A stretch of 17,160 nt of DNA from Flavobacteriaceae bacterium (lineage in GTDB: Bacteria; Bacteroidota; Bacteroidia; Flavobacteriales; Flavobacteriaceae). Position 1 is the stretch's first letter, and the number at the start of each line of letters is the position of its first letter. The stretch is from the NCBI GenBank assembly GCA_014239895.1, contig JAAZXZ010000056.1, positions 1 to 17,160 on the forward strand, given 5' to 3'. The notes under the pieces are model-generated. The model did no database searches and was not told the DNA's origin. It worked only from the letters and a program-made list of their open reading frames with translations. Positions 9,105 to 14,750 of this stretch are shown here, piece after piece. Made by a program: the position numbers and the translations under genes.

Positions 9105-10091
9105 TTATACTTTTTTCAATCTTTTTAACCCTAAGAAATAAAAAATAATAGAATATACATTATAATGAACAATTTCTCTATTTAGATTTTTTCTTAGAAT
9201 CATTAATTCCTGCAATTTTCTATAAAACGAGATATAAGCTCTATATATTGCTAAAGTGTGTTTAATTCCTTTAGTTAATAGAAAGAAAATAGATAATAAT
9301 AAATCAATAAAAAATTTAAAAAACAATAATAAAAATAAGTTTTCTTTGCAATTTTTTGTTAGTGTGTATAACTGATTTCTAAAATTGTAATATGTTTTAT
9401 TTGAATCACTAACATTAAGAGTTCCTGCATTTAAATGATAAACTCTAGATTTATAGTGGTATTTCACATGATATCCTAAGTTTTGAATTCTCCAACACAA
9501 ATCAATTTCCTCCATATGAGCCCAATAATTATCATCAAAACCACCAACTACTTCAAAAACTTCTTTTCTAATAAAAAAACAAGCTCCACAAGCCCAAAAT
9601 ATTTTTGAAATAGTATCATACTGACCATTATCAGCTTCAATCTTATTATAAATTCTTCCGTGACAGTAGGGATATCCAAACTTATCTAAGAAACCGCCAG
9701 CAGCGCCAGCATAATCAAACATTTTTCTGTTATTATAATCAAGAAGTTTGGGTTGAATTATTGCTGTATTTTTTTCTGATTTAAAAAGCTCTATTACTGG
9801 TTCAGTCCAATTTGCTGTTACTTCAACATCATTATTTAAAAGGCAAATTATATCAGCATCAATTTTTTTTACCCCTAAATTATAGCCTTTGGCATAACCA
9901 TAATTATTGTCAAGGTTGATAATTTTTACTAATGGGAAATTGGTGTTTATAAAATCTATTGATTTATCAGTTGAACCATTATCAATAATATATATATCAA
10001 CGTCATCAGGAGTATTTTTTATTACTGATGGCAAGAATTTATTTAATAGATTAAATCCATTCCAATTTAATATTGCTACTGCTGTTCTCAT
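9105..10091 (-). CDS. Family 2 glycosyltransferase (rhamnosyltransferase-like), membrane-associated
   Basis: The 328-aa protein is a GT-A fold glycosyltransferase that would transfer a sugar from an NDP-sugar to a surface glycan or lipid-linked acceptor at the inner face of the membrane. It has the N-terminal AILNWNG (6-12), the nucleotide-binding DNGSTD (37-42), NNYGYAKGYNLG (62-73), LNNDVEV (85-91), which supplies the metal-binding DxD equivalent, and HMEEIDLCWR (192-201) with the likely catalytic acidic residues. This set is typical of the WbbL/rhamnosyltransferase branch, but donor and acceptor cannot be told from sequence. A hydrophobic stretch at about 251-273 and basic, aromatic C-terminal segments suggest membrane attachment. 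Its ATG overlaps the stop of the preceding 147-aa gene as ATGA (10088-10091), so translation of the two is probably coupled. No other polysaccharide gene is near, so it is not part of a visible surface-glycan cluster. Confidence 0.93.
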   Translation of the reverse strand: MRTAVAILNWNGFNLLNKFLPSVIKNTPDDVDIYIIDNGSTDKSIDFINTNFPLVKIINLDNNYGYAKGYNLGVKKIDADIICLLNNDVEVTANWTEPVIELFKSEKNTAIIQPKLLDYNNRKMFDYAGAAGGFLDKFGYPYCHGRIYNKIEADNGQYDTISKIFWACGACFFIRKEVFEVVGGFDDNYWAHMEEIDLCWRIQNLGYHVKYHYKSRVYHLNAGTLNVSDSNKTYYNFRNQLYTLTKNCKENLFLLLFFKFFIDLLLSIFFLLTKGIKHTLAIYRAYISFYRKLQELMILRKNLNREIVHYNVYSIIFYFLGLKRLKKV

Positions 10092-10531
10092 TTATATTTC
10101 GGAAAATCTTTTACAAACTTATAACATTGGTTAGAATAATCTATGCTACAATAGTAGTTAAATAGGCCATTAGTTACCATCAAAAAATCAGCATTAATTT
10201 TAGAGTTGTAGATGGATATTTGATTAAATGTCTCCTGATTTATTGTAATATTTGGAGATTTACACTCTACTAATAAGAAAATACCTCCGTTAGGCTTAAA
10301 AACTGCTATATCATATCTCTTTGTTAAATTATTTATTTTTATTTTTTTTTCAACATTTATAAGCTCTTTAGATACTTTTTTTTCATTAATTAAATATTTA
10401 ACACAATTTTGTCTCACCCATTCTTCAAGAGTTAATAGAATAAATTTTTTACGAATTTCATCAAAAATATATTTCTTGTTATGTTTGTTTTTAGTTCTAA
10501 ATTCATAATTTGGGAAGCACAAATCTATCAT
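10088..10531 (-). CDS. Stand-alone HsdR N-terminal-like protein with PD-(D/E)XK nuclease motif
   Basis: The 147-aa protein resembles the N-terminal domain of type I restriction enzyme HsdR subunits (HSDR_N_2-like). The nuclease core is RYDIAVF (Asp74) followed by FLLVECKSP (Glu89, Lys91), which reads D-x14-E-x-K. Gln104 in ETFNQI is the usual downstream glutamine of this branch, and LEEWVRQNCVKYL (35-47) is the helix that normally precedes the core. No helicase, specificity or methyltransferase subunit is nearby, and the protein has no room for other domains, so it is not a working type I restriction enzyme. Similar short proteins are often annotated as restriction endonucleases in Bacteroidota, and I recall them next to holA. 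It is divergent from holA with 22 nt between start codons and overlaps the glycosyltransferase start by 4 nt. It could be a nuclease in DNA processing or a non-cleaving nucleic-acid binder. Confidence 0.85.
   Translation of the reverse strand: MIDLCFPNYEFRTKNKHNKKYIFDEIRKKFILLTLEEWVRQNCVKYLINEKKVSKELINVEKKIKINNLTKRYDIAVFKPNGGIFLLVECKSPNITINQETFNQISIYNSKINADFLMVTNGLFNYYCSIDYSNQCYKFVKDFPKYK
10485..10513 (+). promoter_or_regulatory. Candidate holA promoter inside the divergent gene
   Basis: TTG at 10485-10487 and TAATTTGG at 10506-10513 are separated by 18 nt, close to the Bacteroidota arrangement of TTG (-33) and TAnnTTTG (-7), although the -7 element is one base short. Only 22 nt separate the divergent holA and PD-(D/E)XK starts, so any holA promoter must lie inside the first codons of the opposite gene, as this one does. 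It would give a leader of about 30-35 nt. The imperfect -7 spacing keeps this tentative. Confidence 0.28.
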
Positions 10532-10553
10532 ACTTCAAATTTCGTGTTTTTTA

Positions 10554-11558
10554 ATGAATTTATTCAAGCAAATAGAAAATGATATTAAGTCTAAGAAATT
10601 CTCACCTATATATTTACTTATGGGAGAAGAGGAGTTTTATATTGACTATTTAACAAATTTAATTACTGAAAATTCTATCTCTAAATCTGAAAAGGAATTT
10701 AATTATAATGTTTTATATGGTAAAGAAACAAATGTTGATGAATTAATATCAATATGTAAGAAATTCCCTTTGATGTCAAATTATCAAGTTGTTGTTTTAA
10801 AAGAAGCCCAAGATTTATCTAGAACTATTGATCAATTAGCAGGTTATGCTAACAATTTTTTAGAATCAACAATTCTTATAATTAATTATAAGCATAAATC
10901 ATTAGATAAAAGAAAAAGTTTATACAAAATAATATCAAAAAATGGAGTTGTATTTGAAAGTAAGAGACTTTATGAAAACCAAGTTCAACAATGGATTACA
11001 GATCAATTGAATGATAAAAGTATAAAGATATCAAATAAGGCTGTTGCTATGATTGTAGACTTTCTTGGAACAGATTTAAGCAAAATTAATAACGAACTGT
11101 CTAAGCTTATTCAATTAAAAAAAGATTTAAAAGAAATTTCTGAAAATGAAATTGAAAAATACATTGGTATATCTAAGGAATATAACAATTTCGAATTAAG
11201 AAACGCAATCAGTGAAAAAAATACATTTAAGGCATTTCAAATTGCAGATTACTTTGCAAAAAACCCTAATTCTAACCCCATGGTAGTTACAATATCAATG
11301 GTTTTTGATTTCTTTTCAAAATTATTACTCTATCATGCAAATGATAGTTTGCCTGATTCAAAAAAAGCTTTTATTATGAAAATAAACCCATATTTTATCA
11401 AGGAATATAATAGAGCTTCAAAGAACTATTCAATTAAAAGAGTTACTCAAGTTATTTCTATAATTAGGGAATATGATTTAAAAAGTAAGGGGAGTGGGGT
11501 AAAGAATATTTCTCACCTAGATTTACTAAAGGAGATGATTGTTAGAATAGTTTCTTAG
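10554..11558 (+). CDS. holA: DNA polymerase III subunit delta
   Basis: HolA is the clamp-loader subunit that opens the beta sliding clamp so it can be placed on primed DNA. The 334-aa product fits the family's length and architecture. It starts with MNLFKQIENDIKSKKFSPIY, then LLMGEEEFYIDYL (21-33), the conserved segment at the site where a P-loop would lie in related AAA+ proteins; delta does not bind ATP and no Walker A is present. The lid region at about 145-205 contains VDFLGTDLSKINNELSKL, a well-conserved delta motif. Residues about 210-334 form the helical collar domain that assembles with gamma/tau and delta-prime. The start at 10554 is the first ATG after the divergent gene. The stop overlaps the E1 gene stop by 4 nt (TTAG) in convergent orientation. 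The gene is single-gene by orientation and is probably essential. Confidence 0.94.
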   Translation: MNLFKQIENDIKSKKFSPIYLLMGEEEFYIDYLTNLITENSISKSEKEFNYNVLYGKETNVDELISICKKFPLMSNYQVVVLKEAQDLSRTIDQLAGYANNFLESTILIINYKHKSLDKRKSLYKIISKNGVVFESKRLYENQVQQWITDQLNDKSIKISNKAVAMIVDFLGTDLSKINNELSKLIQLKKDLKEISENEIEKYIGISKEYNNFELRNAISEKNTFKAFQIADYFAKNPNSNPMVVTISMVFDFFSKLLLYHANDSLPDSKKAFIMKINPYFIKEYNRASKNYSIKRVTQVISIIREYDLKSKGSGVKNISHLDLLKEMIVRIVS

Positions 11559-13963
11559 AATTTCTTTGGGAACTTACTTGGGTCTGACTCATGCATTATA
11601 TTATATGCGATATCAAAAATATCATCCATTGATGGTTTTGAAAAATAATCTCCATCCGGCCCATATGCTGGTCTATGATTTTGTGCAGTTAACAGTTTTG
11701 GGTTACTGTCTAAATAATTGTATACATTTTGATTAGAGATTAATTCGTTTAAAATATATGCACTAGCACCACCTGAAAAATCTTCGTCAACAATTAATAA
11801 TCGGCTCGTTTTTTCTATGCTTTTTGAAATATCATGATTTAAATCAAAAGGGATTAGAGACTGACAATCAATAATTTCAACTTCTATATCAAATTTATTT
11901 AGCTCTTGTGCAGCCTTTTCAACTAACTCTATAGTAGATCCATAAGAGACAATTGTAATATCAGATCCTTTTAACATTACATCAACTTTACCAATAGGAG
12001 TCTTAAAATAACCAAGATTTTCTGGCAGCTTCTCTTTTGATCTATATTTATTTAGACACTCAATAACTAATGCTGGTTGATCACCTTCTAAAAGTGTATT
12101 ATAAAAACCTGCTGCCTTAGTCATATTTCTGGGAACAAGCACATAAATACCTCTAATTAAATTAATAATACCTCCCATTGGGGATCCAGAGTGCCAAATA
12201 CCTTCCAGTCTATGCCCTCTAGTTCTAACAATTAATGGAGCTTTTTGTTTACCTCTAGTTCTGTAATGTAAAGATGCTAAATCATCACTCATTATTTGTA
12301 TTGCATAGAGTAAATAGTCCAGGTATTGTATTTCAGCAATTGGCCTTAATCCTCTTAAAGCTAATCCTATTCCTTGTCCAATAATTGTAGCTTCTCTAAT
12401 TCCGACATCAAAAACACGCGACTTTCCATATTTTTCTTGAAGTCCTTCAAGACCTTGATTAACACCTCCAATTTTACCAGAATCTTGACCAAAAATTAAA
12501 ACATTGTCATATTTTTTTAGAATAGCATCAAAATTTTCTCTTATTACAATCCTTCCATCTTCAATTTTAGTTTCTTCGCGATAAATTGGATTAACCTCAT
12601 TTATTTTAACAGGATTAAATTTAGATTCACTGTATAGATGAGAGCTATAGGCAATTTGTGTATTTGATTTAATATCCTCCAACCATCTACTTAGTATTTC
12701 TATTTTTGGAGATTGCAGTTGTATCAATTCTCTTAATATTTTCCTTGTATTTGAAAAGAAGTCTCTTTTTAATGGTTCTTCAATTGAATTTAAATTATTT
12801 ACTATTTGAGCAATAGTTGGATCAATTGAATTACTGAAAATAGTTTTAATTTGGTCTGTTAGGTCTTTTATATTCTTTTTTGTCTCAGACATTGACAAAT
12901 CTTTAGCTTTTTTTGCAGCCTCTCTTACCTTCTTTTTAACTGATGCCTCAATATCCTTTAACTCCTTTTCATTACTTATCTGATTGAGTATTATCCATTC
13001 TCTCATTTTAGAATTACAGTCAAACTCCTTTTCCCATTCTAATCTTCCTTTAGATTTATATCTCTCATGTGATCCTGAAGTTGAATGCCCGAGTGGTTGA
13101 GTTAGCTCTTTTACATGAACTAAAACAGGGACATGACTACTACGTGATATTTCTTCAGCATTTTGATATGTTGTTATTAAACTAGGATAATCCCATCCTA
13201 TTACTTTGATTATTTCATAACCTTTATTTTTTTCATCTCTTTGAAAGCCACTTAAGATTTCAGATATATCACCTTTAGTTGTTTGATCTTTTGAAGAAAC
13301 AGAGATGCCGTAATTATCATCCCAAATGCTAATAATCATAGGGATTTGAAGAACACCTGCTGCATTTATTGTTTCAAAGAAAAGCCCTTCACTTGTTGCA
13401 GAATCTCCTATAGTCCCCCAAGCAACTTCATTTCCCTTGTTAGAGAACTTATTTGAATTTATAGTATCATTTTCTCGGTATATTTTAGAAGCTAGACCTA
13501 GGCCTAGAAGTCTTGGCATTTGACTTCCTGTTGGAGATAGATCAGCACTTGAGTTTTTTTGCAATGTCAAATCTTTCCAATTGTACTTATTGTCTAGACT
13601 ATGTGTTGCAAATGAACTGTTCATTTGCCTTCCAGCACTCATTGGATCAAATTTTATATCAGTATGAGCATATAATGCAGAAAAATATTGTAAAGGAGTT
13701 AACTTGCCAATTGCCATCATAAAAGTCTGATCTCTATAATAACCTGACCTAAAATCTCCATCTCTAAATGATTTTGCCATAGCTATTTGTGGAACTTCTT
13801 TTCCGTCACCAAAAATTCCAAAAGTTGCTTTGCCATTTAAAACCTCTCTTCTCCCTAAAACACTACATTCTCTACTAGTAATAGCAATTTTATAATCATT
13901 TAAAACTTCTTTTCTGAAATCTTCGTATGAGAGAGAAATATTTTTTAATGTAGGAGATTGCAT
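11555..13963 (-). CDS. Fused E1 alpha/beta subunit of a 2-oxo acid dehydrogenase complex
   Basis: This thiamine-diphosphate enzyme would decarboxylate a 2-oxo acid and pass the acyl group to lipoyl-E2 in the cytoplasm; branched-chain 2-oxo acids or pyruvate are the likely substrates. I chose the ATG at 13963 (802 aa); a TTG two codons earlier is the only upstream alternative. The alpha half (about 20-330) has the cofactor motif GDSATSEG (186-193) with WDDNYGIS (214-221, Asn217 as metal ligand) and the loop GHSTSGSHERY. Residues about 330-440 are a charged, helical linker rich in Lys and Glu. The beta half begins near 465 with the transketolase-like pyrimidine domain (FGQDSGKIGGVNQG, VFDVGIREATIIGQGIG, HSGSPMGG), and a transketolase C-terminal domain follows from about 655. 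No E2 or E3 gene is nearby. Gene fusion of E1 subunits is common in Bacteroidota. The 86 nt to the LOG gene contain no clear terminator, so read-through from uvrA-LOG is possible. Confidence 0.92.
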   Translation of the reverse strand: MQSPTLKNISLSYEDFRKEVLNDYKIAITSRECSVLGRREVLNGKATFGIFGDGKEVPQIAMAKSFRDGDFRSGYYRDQTFMMAIGKLTPLQYFSALYAHTDIKFDPMSAGRQMNSSFATHSLDNKYNWKDLTLQKNSSADLSPTGSQMPRLLGLGLASKIYRENDTINSNKFSNKGNEVAWGTIGDSATSEGLFFETINAAGVLQIPMIISIWDDNYGISVSSKDQTTKGDISEILSGFQRDEKNKGYEIIKVIGWDYPSLITTYQNAEEISRSSHVPVLVHVKELTQPLGHSTSGSHERYKSKGRLEWEKEFDCNSKMREWIILNQISNEKELKDIEASVKKKVREAAKKAKDLSMSETKKNIKDLTDQIKTIFSNSIDPTIAQIVNNLNSIEEPLKRDFFSNTRKILRELIQLQSPKIEILSRWLEDIKSNTQIAYSSHLYSESKFNPVKINEVNPIYREETKIEDGRIVIRENFDAILKKYDNVLIFGQDSGKIGGVNQGLEGLQEKYGKSRVFDVGIREATIIGQGIGLALRGLRPIAEIQYLDYLLYAIQIMSDDLASLHYRTRGKQKAPLIVRTRGHRLEGIWHSGSPMGGIINLIRGIYVLVPRNMTKAAGFYNTLLEGDQPALVIECLNKYRSKEKLPENLGYFKTPIGKVDVMLKGSDITIVSYGSTIELVEKAAQELNKFDIEVEIIDCQSLIPFDLNHDISKSIEKTSRLLIVDEDFSGGASAYILNELISNQNVYNYLDSNPKLLTAQNHRPAYGPDGDYFSKPSMDDIFDIAYNIMHESDPSKFPKKF

Positions 13964-14049
13964 TAACAAAAATTAACAGCCAGCAAGATAAATAAACTAA
14001 TGACTATATGCAATTATGATTTTAATGAATAACTATATTTTTCAATTAA

Positions 14050-14742
14050 TTAGAAGTTAGGACTTAGGCCATAATCATTATGGAACGCTTCAAGTATTTT
14101 AATAACTTCTTCTTTTTTATCAACGATATGAAAAGAAAATAAATCTTCATCACTTACAGTCTTATTAGTCTTCAATAATGTTTCTTTAATCCATTCTATT
14201 AGTCCAGACCAAAAAGTGCTTCCAACAAGAATAATAGGGAATTTTTCAATTTTCTCTGTTTGAATTAATGTGATTGCCTCAAACAACTCATCTAGAGTTC
14301 CAAATCCTCCTGGCATAACAACAAAACCTTGCGCATATTTCATAAACATAACTTTTCTTACGAAGAAATAGTCAAACTCTATTTTTTTGTCATGATCTAT
14401 GTATATATTATCACTTTCTTTTTTTTCAAAAGGAAGTTCTATACAAAGACCTATGGATCTTCCTTTAGCTTCTTTTGCACCTTTATTTGCTGCCTCCATA
14501 ATTCCTGGACCACCTCCAGTTATTACACCATAACCACTTTCTACAATACTTGAAGCTATTTCTGTAGCTAGCAAATAATATTTGTCGTCTTTTTTAGTTC
14601 TAGCTGAACCAAAAATCGATATAGAAGGTCCTATTTGACTCATTCTCTCATATCCATTAACAAATTCTCCCATAATTTTAAAAATTGACCATGAGTCATT
14701 AGTTTTTATTTCATTCCAGCTTTTGCGATGTCGTTTATTCAT
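14050..14742 (-). CDS. LOG-family nucleotide 5'-monophosphate phosphoribohydrolase (TIGR00730 type)
   Basis: The 230-aa protein has a Rossmann-like lysine-decarboxylase-like fold. The family signature is complete: GGGPGIMEAANKGA (76-89), FVRKVMF with Arg129, Lys130 and Met132, and PGGFGTLDE (144-152) with the catalytic Glu152. Characterised relatives cut the N-glycosidic bond of nucleoside 5'-monophosphates: plant LOG releases active cytokinin, while bacterial members hydrolyse AMP or pyrimidine nucleotides to base plus ribose 5-phosphate. Which nucleotide this one takes cannot be read from the sequence. The older label lysine decarboxylase for this fold is a misnomer. The start is the ATG at 14742, only 8 nt after the uvrA stop, so the two genes are almost certainly co-transcribed. 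The first 35 residues, before the GPSISIFGSAR strand, are an N-terminal extension common in Bacteroidota members. Confidence 0.93.
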   Translation of the reverse strand: MNKRHRKSWNEIKTNDSWSIFKIMGEFVNGYERMSQIGPSISIFGSARTKKDDKYYLLATEIASSIVESGYGVITGGGPGIMEAANKGAKEAKGRSIGLCIELPFEKKESDNIYIDHDKKIEFDYFFVRKVMFMKYAQGFVVMPGGFGTLDELFEAITLIQTEKIEKFPIILVGSTFWSGLIEWIKETLLKTNKTVSDEDLFSFHIVDKKEEVIKILEAFHNDYGLSPNF

Positions 14743-14750
14743 AATAATTT

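Noticed and set aside
10088..10531. A type I restriction-modification or other defence system
   Set aside because: Only an HsdR N-terminal-like domain is present; no helicase, methylase or specificity gene is near and the neighbours are housekeeping genes.
13964..13969. TTG at 13967-13969 as the E1 start
   Set aside because: It adds only two residues to an ATG at 13963; ATG is the simpler choice, although the TTG cannot be excluded.
13983..14013. TTG-N20-TATCTTGC as a promoter for the E1 gene
   Set aside because: The -33 TTG is present, but the -7 element departs from TAnnTTTG at two of six fixed positions; not strong enough to list.
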